Shown here: positions 32,242 to 41,339 of the stretch, piece by piece | Layout: the number at the start of each line of letters is the position of its first letter | Numbering within the stretch: position 1 is the stretch's first letter | Assembly (NCBI GenBank): GCA_020171895.1 | Contig: JAIVAN010000004.1 | Coordinates: 186,001 to 250,000 of the forward strand | Reading direction: 5' to 3' | Source of the DNA: Bacillus timonensis | GTDB lineage: Bacteria > Bacillota > Bacilli > Bacillales > Bacillaceae_L | Length of the DNA: 64,000 nucleotides | Position numbers and translations under genes: made by a program | Notes under the pieces: generated by a model | What the model was told of the DNA's origin: nothing | What the model saw: the letters and a program-made list of their open reading frames with translations, nothing else | Database searches by the model: none

Positions 32242-33795
32242 ATGAATCTAATATCGCAGTTAAAAGAATCAGCAAACAAATTTCAACAAAAGCCAGCCTA
32301 TATTTTTAACGGCAAAGAAACATCTTATGCAGAGTTGGACGCTGCAGTTACGATGTTTGCAAACGGCTTAAAGAAATTAGGAATTTCAAAAGGTGATCAT
32401 GTCGCATTATTACTAGGAAATTCCCCACATTTTGTTATAGGCCTTTATGGTGCATTAAGAGTTGGAGCAACAGTTATACCAATCAATCCGATTTATACTC
32501 CTGATGAAATTGGTTATATCATTAACAATGGTGATGCAAAAGCTGTTATTGCCCTAGACTTATTAGTACCTTTATTAGAAGGAATGAACCAGCATTTACC
32601 GACAGTAGAGCACATGATTATTTGTGAAACTCCACAAGGTGCTGAAAGTAAGACAGATGTAACACAGCTTTCAATCTACCCAAAAATGAAATCGTTTACA
32701 AATGTATTGCAGGCAGGAGACCTTAGCACTGATGCTCCAGATTTACATGATGATGATGTTGCTGTTATCTTATATACTTCTGGTACAACAGGGAAGCCAA
32801 AGGGTGCCATGTTAACTCATAAAAATTTATACAGTAATGCAAAAGACGTTGCCAACTATTTACGATACACAGAAAGTGATCGTGTTGTAGCAACGCTTCC
32901 GATGTTCCATGTATTCTGCTTAACCGTATCTTTAAATGCGCCTTTAATGAATGGAGGAACGTTAATTATTGTTCCAAAGTTCAGTCCAGCAGATATTTTC
33001 CAAGTGACGAAAAACTATGAAGCTACTGTTTTTGCAGGCGTACCAACGATGTATAATTTCCTACTTCAATACCCAGAAGGAAATCCAGCCGACTTAAAGA
33101 GCTTACGTCTATGTATTTCTGGTGGTGCTTCAATGCCAGTTGCTCTTTTGAAAAGCTTTGAACAGAAGTTTAATGTGATTATTTCTGAGGGCTATGGTCT
33201 ATCAGAAGCATCACCTGTAACGTGCTTTAATCCACTTGATCGTGAAAGAAAAGCTGGTTCAATCGGTACGACAATCGTCAATGTAGAAAACAAGATTGTC
33301 AATGAACTTGGTGAAGAGCTTCCACCTGGAGAGGTTGGAGAGTTAATTGTTCGTGGTCCTAATGTCATGAAGGGGTATTATAAAATGCCTGAAGAAACGG
33401 AGCATACGATTCGTGATGGATGGTTGTTTACCGGCGACTTAGCTAAAATGGATGAAGAAGGCTACTTTTATATTGTCGACCGCAAAAAAGATATGATCAT
33501 TGTAGGCGGCTATAATGTATATCCACGAGAAGTAGAGGAAGTCCTATATAATCATCCTAATATTGTTGAAGCAGCAGTGGTAGGTGTGCCAGATCCAAAT
33601 GTAGGTGAAGCAGTTAGTTGCTATGTAGTAGTGAATGATGAGACACTTACGAAAGAAGATATCATTAGCTATTGCAGTCAGCATTTAGCGAAGTATAAGC
33701 TTCCTAGTTTTGTAGAATTCTTGAGTGAACTTCCTAAAAATACGACAGGTAAAATCTTGCGTAGAGCTTTAAAAGGACAAGTACTTCAAAAATAA
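32242..33795 (+). CDS. lcfB: Long-chain fatty acid-CoA ligase LcfB
   Basis: A 517-residue adenylate-forming enzyme. ATP-binding loop [20 protein letters not shown] (about 180), [31 protein letters not shown] and the hinge [20 protein letters not shown] are present, with the catalytic Lys in NTTGKILRR near the end. It converts fatty acids, CoA and ATP to acyl-CoA for beta-oxidation. AGGAGGGG lies before ATG 32242. A perfect FadR box lies upstream. The position after lplJ matches B. subtilis yhfL (lcfB). It is followed by its own terminator, then an enoyl-CoA hydratase. Cytoplasmic or membrane-peripheral. Confidence 0.92.
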   Translation: MNLISQLKESANKFQQKPAYIFNGKETSYAELDAAVTMFANGLKKLGISKGDHVALLLGNSPHFVIGLYGALRVGATVIPINPIYTPDEIGYIINNGDAKAVIALDLLVPLLEGMNQHLPTVEHMIICETPQGAESKTDVTQLSIYPKMKSFTNVLQAGDLSTDAPDLHDDDVAVILYTSGTTGKPKGAMLTHKNLYSNAKDVANYLRYTESDRVVATLPMFHVFCLTVSLNAPLMNGGTLIIVPKFSPADIFQVTKNYEATVFAGVPTMYNFLLQYPEGNPADLKSLRLCISGGASMPVALLKSFEQKFNVIISEGYGLSEASPVTCFNPLDRERKAGSIGTTIVNVENKIVNELGEELPPGEVGELIVRGPNVMKGYYKMPEETEHTIRDGWLFTGDLAKMDEEGYFYIVDRKKDMIIVGGYNVYPREVEEVLYNHPNIVEAAVVGVPDPNVGEAVSCYVVVNDETLTKEDIISYCSQHLAKYKLPSFVEFLSELPKNTTGKILRRALKGQVLQK

Positions 33796-33801
33796 AGGTT
33801 C

Positions 33802-33837
33802 AATATAGTCAGTTCTCAAAAGAGACTGGCTATATTT
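33802..33837 (+). terminator. Terminator of lcfB
   Basis: AATATAGTCAGTTCTC and GAGACTGGCTATATT form a 15-bp stem with two mismatched or wobble positions, followed by TTTTA. Confidence 0.85.
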
Positions 33838-33880
33838 TTATTATGGAAAAAGGAATTTACCACTTTATAGAGAAATAGAA

Positions 33881-33894
33881 TGTAAGCGTTGACA
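33881..33894 (+). promoter_or_regulatory. cre-like site before the enoyl-CoA hydratase gene
   Basis: TGTAAGCGTTGACA fits TGWAANCGNTNWCA at every position. It lies 22 nt before the start codon, so CcpA would block transcription when glucose is present, as for other beta-oxidation genes in Bacillus. Confidence 0.65.
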
Positions 33895-33915
33895 ACAATA
33901 GAAAGGAGATTCATG

Positions 33916-34692
33916 ATGACAACTGTACTTTATAATGTTGAAAACCATATTGCAACAATTACACTGAACCGTCCAGAGGCGATGAATTGTTTTAACTATG
34001 AAACGTTAAAGAAACTCGAGGAAGTAGTAGAGGATATACGTACGAACAAGGAAGTTCGTGTAGTTGTTATTACCGGTGCAGGTGATAAAGCATTTAGTGT
34101 TGGGGCAGATTTAAAAGAACGAAAAACCTTGTCAGAACAAGAGGTTAGAAGGAATGTGTATAAAATAGGTGAAGTATTTGCTAGTATCGAAAGTTTACCT
34201 CAGCCTACGATATGTGCTATGAACGGCTATGCATTTGGTGGTGGAATGGAGCTGGCACTTGCTTGTGATTTCCGTATTGTTGTGGAAAATACATTAATGG
34301 GTTTAACAGAAACAAGCTTAGCTATTATTCCTGGTGCAGGTGGTACACAGCGTTTACCTCGCTTAATCGGTGAAGCAAAAGCATTAGAACTAATTTTAAC
34401 TGCGAGAAGGCTTTCATCAGAAGAGGCATATGCTTATGGAATGGTTACAAAAGTTGTTCCTGCTGCTGAACTATTGGATGCATGCCTTCAATTAGCAAAT
34501 GAAATGACTAAAAATGGCCCTATTGCCCTTCAGCAAGCAAAATTCGCAATAAAGCAAGGTATGAATGCAGATTTACATACAGGCTTACAAATCGAACGAA
34601 AAGCATATGAAGTGACAATCCCTACAGAGGATCGTGTAGAGGCTTTAACAGCATTTAACGAAAAGCGTAAACCCGTTTTTAAAGGAAAATAA
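33916..34692 (+). CDS. Enoyl-CoA hydratase/isomerase family protein
   Basis: A 258-residue crotonase-fold enzyme. VVITGAGDKAFSVGADLKER forms the first oxyanion-hole strand, AMNGYAFGGGMELALACDFR the second, and TETSLAIIPGAGGTQRLPRL carries the Glu region of hydratases. It probably hydrates trans-2-enoyl-CoA in beta-oxidation or a related CoA pathway. ATG 33916 (or the adjacent ATG 33913) follows AAAGGAG. It stands alone between terminators, downstream of lcfB, with a cre-like box at its promoter. The substrate length is not determinable. Confidence 0.88.
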   Translation: MTTVLYNVENHIATITLNRPEAMNCFNYETLKKLEEVVEDIRTNKEVRVVVITGAGDKAFSVGADLKERKTLSEQEVRRNVYKIGEVFASIESLPQPTICAMNGYAFGGGMELALACDFRIVVENTLMGLTETSLAIIPGAGGTQRLPRLIGEAKALELILTARRLSSEEAYAYGMVTKVVPAAELLDACLQLANEMTKNGPIALQQAKFAIKQGMNADLHTGLQIERKAYEVTIPTEDRVEALTAFNEKRKPVFKGK

Positions 34693-34786
34693 ATGGTGCC
34701 AGGTACTTGTCGAAAAATCTTTATGCGAAAAGTACTCAAACCGTTGGTATGTAAATGTTTTTTAAATTTGTTGAGAGAATAGAGCG

Positions 34787-34820
34787 TTCGACAGGTGCAG
34801 GCACCTGTCGAATTTTTTTT
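34787..34820 (+). terminator. Terminator after the enoyl-CoA hydratase gene
   Basis: TTCGACAGGTGC and GCACCTGTCGAA are perfect inverted 12-mers separated by AG and followed by eight T. A related worn sequence, GGTGCCAGGTACTTGTCGAA, lies at 34695-34714. Confidence 0.85.
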
Positions 34821-34902
34821 CTGTTTCCGAAATAAAAAAGATTGAAATATTGTATCGTTTTTAAGAGAATAGTAGATATATTTTTTGGTGAGGAGATTTG
34901 CG

Positions 34903-35622
34903 ATGTCTACTACGATTGTGTTTGGGAAGCAGTCTGATTTTCGGCAAGGGTTGCAAGCGGGCTTAACAATTGCTATTGGCTATATGCCAATTGCGCTAAC
35001 GTTTGGGCTACTTGCGAAGTCTTCAGGATTGTCGGTAAGTGAGACAGTGATGATGAGTTTGATTGTTTTTGCAGGAGCATCTCAATACATTGCACTTAGC
35101 TTATTAGCAGTAGGAACTGGTGCGTTTGAAATTATATTAACTACATTTATCGTGAACATTCGTCACTTTTTAATGAGTGCATCCCTTAATGAAAGAGTTG
35201 AGCCTGATCTGCCATTAAAGAAGGCACTGTATGCTTTTGGTGTAACCGATGAAACCTTTTCAGTGTCTGCCACAAGAGAGGGGACAGTGGGTTCAGGTTA
35301 TATGTTTGGTGTCATTTTCATCTCCTATTCTAGCTGGGTCATTTTTTCGGGGATTGGCCATGTGATAGGTGCTAACCTTCCCCAAACTCTCCAAGAAAGT
35401 ATGTCAGTCGCTTTATATGCGATGTTTGTTGGTCTTTTAGTACCATCAATGAAAAAACATCGAAAAGTCATTGTCATTGCCGCAAGTGCAGCCGTTTTTA
35501 ATTCGCTGTTTTATTTATTTATGAAGCCTGGTTGGGCAATTGTTTGTGCGACGATAGCGGCTGCTACACTCGTTGAAGTTATGATAAAGGCTGATGAAAA
35601 GGAGCAATCAGAAAATGGATAA
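34903..35622 (+). CDS. azlC: Branched-chain amino acid exporter subunit AzlC
   Basis: A 239-residue membrane protein of the AzlC family. ITIGYMPIALTFGLLAK-like start (IAIGYMPIALTFGLLAKSSG), MMSLIVFAGASQYIALSLLA and FIVNIRHFLMSASL are the family signatures. With AzlD it forms a branched-chain amino acid exporter (LIV-E type), and azl mutants of B. subtilis resist 4-azaleucine. ATG 34903 follows GAGGAG by 7 nt. It overlaps azlD by 8 nt (ATGGATAA), so translation is coupled. About five to six helices are visible. Regulation is not visible. Confidence 0.92.
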   Translation: MSTTIVFGKQSDFRQGLQAGLTIAIGYMPIALTFGLLAKSSGLSVSETVMMSLIVFAGASQYIALSLLAVGTGAFEIILTTFIVNIRHFLMSASLNERVEPDLPLKKALYAFGVTDETFSVSATREGTVGSGYMFGVIFISYSSWVIFSGIGHVIGANLPQTLQESMSVALYAMFVGLLVPSMKKHRKVIVIAASAAVFNSLFYLFMKPGWAIVCATIAAATLVEVMIKADEKEQSENG

Positions 35623-35920
35623 TACAATTCTTCTAATCATAATCGGCATGGGGATTGTTACGTACATTCCAAGAATGCTCCCACTCGTAGTATTTAATGG
35701 TGTAAAAATGCCACCTTTTCTTCAAGGGGTCCTAAAAAACGTACCCTTTGCGACACTAGGAGCCCTAATAGTACCAGGGATATTTTTCATTCACGACAAT
35801 ATCATGTTTGGTATTATCGGTGCGTTAACAGCATTTATTGTTGCTTACTTGGGAGCGAATGTCATTTTCGTTGTTTTAAGTTCAATTCTCGTGTTAACAC
35901 TGTATTCCTACTTATTCTAA
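35615..35920 (+). CDS. azlD: Branched-chain amino acid exporter subunit AzlD
   Basis: A 101-residue membrane protein with four helices, typical of AzlD: LLIIIGMGIVTYIPRMLPLV with the conserved TYxPRxLPL, LKNVPFATLGALIVPGIFF and FIVAYLGANVIFVVLSSILV. It is the small partner of AzlC. GGAG lies 10 nt before ATG 35615, inside the end of azlC. The original terminator of this operon is the hairpin now split by the insertion sequence. Confidence 0.92.
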   Translation: MDNTILLIIIGMGIVTYIPRMLPLVVFNGVKMPPFLQGVLKNVPFATLGALIVPGIFFIHDNIMFGIIGALTAFIVAYLGANVIFVVLSSILVLTLYSYLF

Positions 35921-36029
35921 TATTTAGCGCTCTACTCACAACTAGAAAAGAATTAACCTTGTAAAACGTGAAAGAAGGCAGTCACCTATAAACTGGACCC
36001 TTTGTAAAGGACATTTTAAAAAAAGAGGT

Positions 36030-36881
36030 TTAGGCCACCTTAAGAAGATGATCCCTGTATTGAACAGGGGTCATCTTTTTTAAATCCCACTGGTATCTAT
36101 ATTGGTTATAATATGTCATATAATCCTTGATTTCTCTCTTCAATTCGTCAAGAGTCTGGCATGGCTTTATATAAGCCTCGTCCTTAAAATGGCCAAAGAA
36201 TGACTCTTGCGGTGCATTATCCCAACAATTTCCCCTTCTAGACATTGACTGTCCTAAATTATATTTCTTTACAAGTCTTTGAAAATCAGGATGTGTATAA
36301 TGAGACCCTTGATCAGAGTGGATAAAGGCATTTTTAGCAAATTTAATCTTTCTATTCTTCTTCAATATTTTTAAGGTATCTGTAGCGATATCCATAGTAA
36401 TTCTTTCTGATACTTGATAGGCTAGTATCTCATTGGTCGATGAGTCTTTAATAGTTGATAAATAGGCCTTTTTGCCGTTCCCGTAAAAAAGATAAGTTAT
36501 GTCTGTTAGCAATACTTTATAAGGGATATCCTGTTTAAATTCCCTATTTAAAAGGTTGGGAAGAACTCTGTGTTCCTTAGTAGCCTTCATCATACGCTTG
36601 TATGGATTAGCTTTTCGGATTGGGCAAATAATGTTGTATTTCCTCATGATTCTTCGAATCCTTTTCAGATTAAAGACAATGTTGAACTGACCTTCCAAAG
36701 TCATCTTTATTTGGCGGGCTCCTTTTTTACGCTTTTTGAATTTAAATGCTTTCAGAATGATATCCCGAAGGGCTTCATCCTTGTTATCTTTTAACTTCCT
36801 TACTTCTTTTGCCTTTTCGGAGAAATAGTTATAGTAACCAGAACGCGAAACTCCAGCTGTCTTACACAAATGGGAGACCAT
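36030..36881 (-). CDS. IS3-family transposase OrfB (DDE domain)
   Basis: A 283-residue DDE transposase part. The HTH_21 region KRKKGARQIKMTLEGQ comes first. The catalytic triad is seen in LLTDITYLFY (Asp), FIHSDQGSHYT (Asp) and NAPQESFFGHFKDE (Glu), with GNCWDN between. The reading frame is open upstream to the A6 site at 36950-36955 and continues from it as ITLLAEQKFILIRF. The active product is therefore probably an OrfAB fusion made by -1 frameshifting; ATG 36881 would give OrfB alone. Confidence 0.93.
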   Translation of the reverse strand: MVSHLCKTAGVSRSGYYNYFSEKAKEVRKLKDNKDEALRDIILKAFKFKKRKKGARQIKMTLEGQFNIVFNLKRIRRIMRKYNIICPIRKANPYKRMMKATKEHRVLPNLLNREFKQDIPYKVLLTDITYLFYGNGKKAYLSTIKDSSTNEILAYQVSERITMDIATDTLKILKKNRKIKFAKNAFIHSDQGSHYTHPDFQRLVKKYNLGQSMSRRGNCWDNAPQESFFGHFKDEAYIKPCQTLDELKREIKDYMTYYNQYRYQWDLKKMTPVQYRDHLLKVA

Positions 36882-36946
36882 GCATTTTAAGCTATACTTT
36901 TCGATTACAAATCGGATTAAAATAAATTTTTGTTCAGCTAATAAGG

Positions 36947-37363
36947 TTATTTTTTCTTCATCCCCCTTTCTGCAAATCTGATCTTTTTTAAAAGTTCTAT
37001 TTCCGCTTTCAATAAGTTGTTTTCAGCTTCCAATCTCGCGTATTTTTCATCAGAGGTAAGTTCCTTATCTCTTGGCCTACCTGAATTGCCACGCCTAGTA
37101 TCTTGTAAGCCATCTAACCCGTTTTTACTATAGGCTGCACGCCATCTATCCCTAGCAGAACGAACACGTTCCATCCCAATTATCTCAATATCAAATCCGC
37201 ACTCTTCAAAAATTTCTCTAGCAGGCTTTCCGTTACCACTTTGAATAATAAATAACTGTTTAAACTCGTCAGTATATGTAATCCCCTTAGTACTAACTGA
37301 TTTCACATAAGGATTAGTTGACAATATCTCTATTTCTTTTGTCGTAAAGATCTTCTTAGACAT
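36947..37363 (-). CDS. IS3-family transposase OrfA (HTH)
   Basis: A 138-residue protein with a helix-turn-helix of the IS3 OrfA class: YTDEFKQLFIIQSGNGKPAR and a leucine-zipper-like end LEAENNLLKAEIELLKKIRF. It binds the element ends and limits transposition. Its last codons are AAG AAA AAA TAA; A6 at 36950-36955 permits a -1 shift into orfB. GGGGG lies 6 nt upstream of the slippery run, a Shine-Dalgarno-like stimulator as known for IS911-type elements. Confidence 0.92.
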   Translation of the reverse strand: MSKKIFTTKEIEILSTNPYVKSVSTKGITYTDEFKQLFIIQSGNGKPAREIFEECGFDIEIIGMERVRSARDRWRAAYSKNGLDGLQDTRRGNSGRPRDKELTSDEKYARLEAENNLLKAEIELLKKIRFAERGMKKK

Positions 37364-37483
37364 TTTCTATTCCCCTCAACCTTTTAGTGATTTTATTGTA
37401 CATAAAAAGACCCTGTAGGGTAGCCACTTTTTTTAGTGTCTACTCTACAGGGTCCAGTTTACTAAGGGCTGCCTTCTTTTTTA

Positions 37484-38071
37484 TTACTTTAATGTTTTTC
37501 GAATTTCTTTCAATATTTCTTCCTTATCAAAGCCTTTTTCACCCATTCCGAATACTTCAATAATCTCGTTTTCTTCGTTAATAAAGAAGGTAGTCGATGA
37601 ATGAATGAGCATTCCGTTACCAGGATCTCTATATAAGAACCCAAAGGCGTCAGCGACTTTTTTTGTATCCTCTTCACTGCCCCGTAAAAGATGCCAGCCT
37701 TCATTTTGACCAATCTCAAAAGTCCTAGCATACTCTCCTAATTTTTCCTGTGTATCGCGCATAGGATCAACAGTGATGGTGATGAATTCAACTTTGTTAC
37801 CGAACACACCATCATTTTTTAAGTCTTCACGAAGCTGTTTCATTTTGTAAGTCGTTGTTGGACAAATATCTGGACAATTAATATACATAAATTCAAGTAA
37901 ACGAACCTTTGGCTCCATTTTAGCGAAAGCAAACTCTTCTCCAAAAGCCGTCTCCATGACAACATCTTTTGGAAGCTCCATTTTAGATTCACGGTACACA
38001 GTAAAATACAAGATTCCCGCACTTATACCAATAATTAAAAGGGCGGTAAACGTAAGTATGATTTTCTTCAT
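37484..38071 (-). CDS. SCO1/SenC family copper-binding protein
   Basis: A 195-residue protein with an N-terminal membrane anchor (residues 4-26) and a thioredoxin-like domain. The copper ligands are Cys in FMYINCPDICPTTTYKM (CxxxC) and His in GMLIHSSTTFFINE. SCO proteins deliver copper to the CuA site of cytochrome c oxidase, or act as thiol reductants, outside the membrane. The ribosome binding site GGAGGTGATTTC precedes ATG 38071. It is the only gene of its unit. Its downstream terminator arm is next to the insertion sequence. Confidence 0.9.
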   Translation of the reverse strand: MKKIILTFTALLIIGISAGILYFTVYRESKMELPKDVVMETAFGEEFAFAKMEPKVRLLEFMYINCPDICPTTTYKMKQLREDLKNDGVFGNKVEFITITVDPMRDTQEKLGEYARTFEIGQNEGWHLLRGSEEDTKKVADAFGFLYRDPGNGMLIHSSTTFFINEENEIIEVFGMGEKGFDKEEILKEIRKTLK

Positions 38072-38262
38072 GAAATCACCTCCTATTGACGACCTGAAAA
38101 AAATAAATGTAGTTTAATCATACAAAAGTATGTGAATGATTAACATAGCGATATCAAGAAATGATTGAACATTGTATGAACAATAAGAACTTGTTCTATG
38201 AAACATATTTTCCAACTACAATAAATAATATAAGAAGGGTTGTACGCATAGGGGGGAATCAT

Positions 38263-39528
38263 GTGAGAAAGGTCATTGTTTGGTCAATATTGTCTTATGT
38301 AATATTTGGCGCATTTATTTACTGGTATTTGTTTTTCGGAGCGAACGTGGATATTCCTGCAGAGTTTAAAGGGACACCAGCAGATCCAACGACATTTTTA
38401 AATGCACGTGAGCTGATGCTAAGTGAAGAGTATTCCCAAATACGTAATCTTATTTTCTTTTTATCAGTTCCATTTGAATGGCTACTATACATACTAGTAT
38501 TGGTAGTGGGATTATCAGGGAAGTTTCGCTCATGGTCAGAAGGGACGTCGAAATTTACCATTATTCAAACAGGAATCTACCTATTTTGGCTATCCTTACT
38601 CGTTGAAGTGCTATCATTTCCATTACAGTGGATCAGTTATACCTTTTCAAAAAAATATAATATTACCACTCAGATTTTTTCAAGCTGGATGAAGGACAAT
38701 GTCATTGATTTTTGGGTGAATTATTTATTAATGATCGTGATTGTGTCTGTCCTATTTTGGCTTATTCGTAAAAGTACAAAAAGATGGTGGTTTTATGGAT
38801 GGTTACTATCTGTACCATTTACACTGTTCTTAATGTTCATTCAACCAGTCATCATTGATCCACTATATAATGAGTTTACTCCACTACAAAATAAAGAGCT
38901 TGAAACAAAAATTCTTAGGTTGGCAGATCGAGCTAATATACCATCAGAGCATGTGTATGAAGTGAATATGTCTGAGAAAACCAATGCCCTAAATGCCTAT
39001 GTTACAGGAATTGGGTCTAATTCGAGGATTGTACTTTGGGATACGACGTTGAACAGGTTAAACGAAGAGGAAATACTCTTTATAATGGCTCATGAAATGG
39101 GCCACTATGTGATGAAGCATATCTATGTTGGAATTGCTGGATATTTACTTCTGTCACTGTTTGGTCTTTATTTTACGAGCAAGCTGATGAATATGGCAGT
39201 AAGGAGATGGGGGAAAGTACTACAATTAAAGGACGTCCGTGATTTAGCATCCTTACCACTTTTCTTACTTATTATTTCCATGTTGTCATTTGCAACTAGC
39301 CCATTTACAAATGCTGTTTCAAGGCATCAAGAAAAAGCAGCGGATACGTATGGAATTGAAATGACACATAATAATGAAGCAGCAGTTACATCGTTCCAAG
39401 AGCTGACAAGAGTTGGTTTAAGTCAAGTGCATCCGCCATATTTAGTAAAGATTTTTCGTTATGGACATCCAACGATGTTAGAAAGAATCACATATTTAGA
39501 AAATTATCACAGTGATACAGTTGAATAA
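38263..39528 (+). CDS. yhfN: M48 family metalloprotease YhfN (Ste24-like)
   Basis: A 421-residue membrane protease, close to B. subtilis YhfN in size. Zinc motif HEMGH at residues 277-281 in FIMAHEMGHYVMKH, third ligand Glu in RHQEKAADTYGIEM. Several membrane helices lie before it (IVWSILSYVIFGAFIYWYLF, FWLSLLVEVLSFPLQW). It resembles CAAX protease 1 (Ste24), which cleaves membrane proteins. GTG 38263 is chosen because GGGGGGAATCAT precedes it; the longer upstream frame lacks a ribosome binding site. The location near lcfB fits B. subtilis synteny. It is followed by a terminator. Confidence 0.9.
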   Translation: MRKVIVWSILSYVIFGAFIYWYLFFGANVDIPAEFKGTPADPTTFLNARELMLSEEYSQIRNLIFFLSVPFEWLLYILVLVVGLSGKFRSWSEGTSKFTIIQTGIYLFWLSLLVEVLSFPLQWISYTFSKKYNITTQIFSSWMKDNVIDFWVNYLLMIVIVSVLFWLIRKSTKRWWFYGWLLSVPFTLFLMFIQPVIIDPLYNEFTPLQNKELETKILRLADRANIPSEHVYEVNMSEKTNALNAYVTGIGSNSRIVLWDTTLNRLNEEEILFIMAHEMGHYVMKHIYVGIAGYLLLSLFGLYFTSKLMNMAVRRWGKVLQLKDVRDLASLPLFLLIISMLSFATSPFTNAVSRHQEKAADTYGIEMTHNNEAAVTSFQELTRVGLSQVHPPYLVKIFRYGHPTMLERITYLENYHSDTVE

Positions 39529-39539
39529 AAAGCAGGTTA

Positions 39540-39564
39540 AGAGAGGTGTATCCTCTCTTTTTTT
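39540..39564 (+). terminator. Terminator of yhfN
   Basis: AGAGAGG, loop TGTA, TCCTCTCT, then seven T. Confidence 0.88.
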
Positions 39565-39700
39565 ATGGGTTCTAAACTTCTTGTTATAAAACAGATAAAA
39601 AAATAGTAGAAAATAGTTCCATTTTTAAAACGACTGTTATATAATACTACTAGATTATTAATACTGTATTATAACAAGTAAAGAAGAAGGGGATGATACA

Positions 39701-41290
39701 ATGTCAACTCAAACATCTGGTCTTAAAGTGCATGGGCCTTTGAATGACTCTTACAAAACAATCCTTTCGGTTGAAGCACTAGCATTCGTTGAAAAGCTAG
39801 AACGATTGTTTGGAAAAAGAAGACGAGAGTTATTAGAAGCAAGAAAGAACAGACAAAAAGAGATTGATAGAGGTGTGTTACCAACATTTTTAAAAGAAAC
39901 AGAACATATTCGAAACAGTGATTGGACGGTTTCTCCGTTACCAGCAGATTTATTAGATCGAAGAGTTGAGATAACAGGTCCTGTTGAAAGGAAAATGATA
40001 ATTAACGCTTTAAATTCAGGTGCGAAGGTTTTTATGGCTGACTTTGAAGACGCAAATTCACCAACATGGAAAAACGTCATCGATGGTCAAGTGAATTTAC
40101 GAGATGCAGTAAATAGGACCATATCTTTTGAAAATGCGAAAGGGAAGAAATATGAGTTAAAGAAAGAAATCGCGACGTTAATTGTAAGACCAAGAGGCTG
40201 GCATTTAGAAGAAAAACATATCACGCTTGATGGCGCTAGAGTTTCAGCAAGCCTCGTTGATTTTGGACTTTATTTTTTTCATAATGCAAAAACTTTACTT
40301 GAAAATGGAAGCGGTCCATATTTTTATCTACCTAAGCTAGAAAGCCATCATGAAGCTAGATTATGGAATGATGTATTCGTTTTTGCACAGCAAGAGCTTG
40401 GGATACAGAGAGGGACGATTAAAGCAACTGTTTTAATTGAGACGATTATGGCGGCTTTTGAAATGGATGAAATCTTATATGAATTAAAAGAGCACTCGGC
40501 AGGGCTTAATTGCGGGAGATGGGATTACATCTTTAGTTACTTAAAACGTTTTCGAAACTTCCCGAATGTGATTTTACCAGATCGATCAGTTGTGACGATG
40601 ACAGTACCATTTATGAGTGCATATTCACAGCTTGTCATTAAAACATGTCATCGCAGGAATGTGCATGCTATTGGTGGAATGGCTGCTCAGATTCCAGTGA
40701 AGAATGATGAAGTTAAAAATCAAGAGGCATTTGAAAAAGTACGACTAGATAAAGAAAGAGAAGCAAAAAATGGTCATGATGGTACATGGGTAGCTCATCC
40801 GGGACTTGTTCCAGTTGCACTTGATGTTTTTAACAAAGTAATGACAAGTGTTAATCAAATTGAGAACAAAAGAGAGGATGTTCATGTAAATGCCGAGGAT
40901 TTGATTGCCGTTCCGAGTGGTGAAATTACTGAAGATGGAGTTAGAACCAATATTAATGTTGGTATCCAATATATCGAATCATGGTTAACAGGTAAAGGTG
41001 CCGCACCAATTCACAATTTAATGGAGGATGCAGCGACAGCTGAAATATCCAGAGCCCAACTATGGCAATGGATTCGTCATCCACAAGGGGTTTTAGCAGA
41101 TGGAAGAAAACTAACAATTGATTTATTCCACCAGCTTTTAAAGGATGAAGTTGAGAATATCAGACAGGAATTAGGTAAAGAAAGATTTGATGGAGGGCGC
41201 TTTCAAGAAGCGACCGAACTTTTTAAAAACCTTATCATGCAAGATGATTTTGAAGAGTTCTTAACATTACCAGGCTATGAATTGCTTTAA
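39701..41290 (+). CDS. aceB: Malate synthase A
   Basis: A 529-residue enzyme that condenses glyoxylate and acetyl-CoA to malate, the second step of the glyoxylate shunt. Family marks: [33 protein letters not shown], the signature [20 protein letters not shown] and AQIPVKNDE. The length is normal for the A isoform (about 530). AGAAGGGGATG precedes ATG 39701. It is followed 49 nt later by aceA, so the shunt enzymes form an operon; B. subtilis 168 lacks this shunt. A near-palindrome GTTATATAATAC..GTATTATAAC (39642-39681) lies upstream. Confidence 0.95.
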   Translation: MSTQTSGLKVHGPLNDSYKTILSVEALAFVEKLERLFGKRRRELLEARKNRQKEIDRGVLPTFLKETEHIRNSDWTVSPLPADLLDRRVEITGPVERKMIINALNSGAKVFMADFEDANSPTWKNVIDGQVNLRDAVNRTISFENAKGKKYELKKEIATLIVRPRGWHLEEKHITLDGARVSASLVDFGLYFFHNAKTLLENGSGPYFYLPKLESHHEARLWNDVFVFAQQELGIQRGTIKATVLIETIMAAFEMDEILYELKEHSAGLNCGRWDYIFSYLKRFRNFPNVILPDRSVVTMTVPFMSAYSQLVIKTCHRRNVHAIGGMAAQIPVKNDEVKNQEAFEKVRLDKEREAKNGHDGTWVAHPGLVPVALDVFNKVMTSVNQIENKREDVHVNAEDLIAVPSGEITEDGVRTNINVGIQYIESWLTGKGAAPIHNLMEDAATAEISRAQLWQWIRHPQGVLADGRKLTIDLFHQLLKDEVENIRQELGKERFDGGRFQEATELFKNLIMQDDFEEFLTLPGYELL

Positions 41291-41339
41291 CTTTGTTTTT
41301 CTGAAAATTCATTTTAATTAAAACGAGGGGGAAACCGAA

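Larger units (their letters stand above)
35989..37461 (-). mobile_element. Intact IS3-family insertion sequence
   Basis: About 1473 bp. Terminal inverted repeats begin TAAACTGGACCCT at both ends (35989-36001 and 37449-37461), with further partial matches inward. It is flanked by a 3-bp direct repeat CTA (35986-35988 and 37462-37464), the target duplication size of IS3 elements. It holds orfA and orfB on the minus strand, joined by an A6 slippery site. Both frames are intact, so the element may be active. Confidence 0.92.
35971..37479. terminator. Terminator hairpin split by the insertion sequence
   Basis: AAAGAAGGCAG (35971-35981) and CTGCCTTCTTT (37469-37479) are perfect inverted 11-mers, the right arm running into TTTTTTATT. 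With the IS and one target copy removed they form one hairpin with the loop TCACCTAAGGG, suited to end transcription of azlCD and the SCO gene. Confidence 0.75.
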
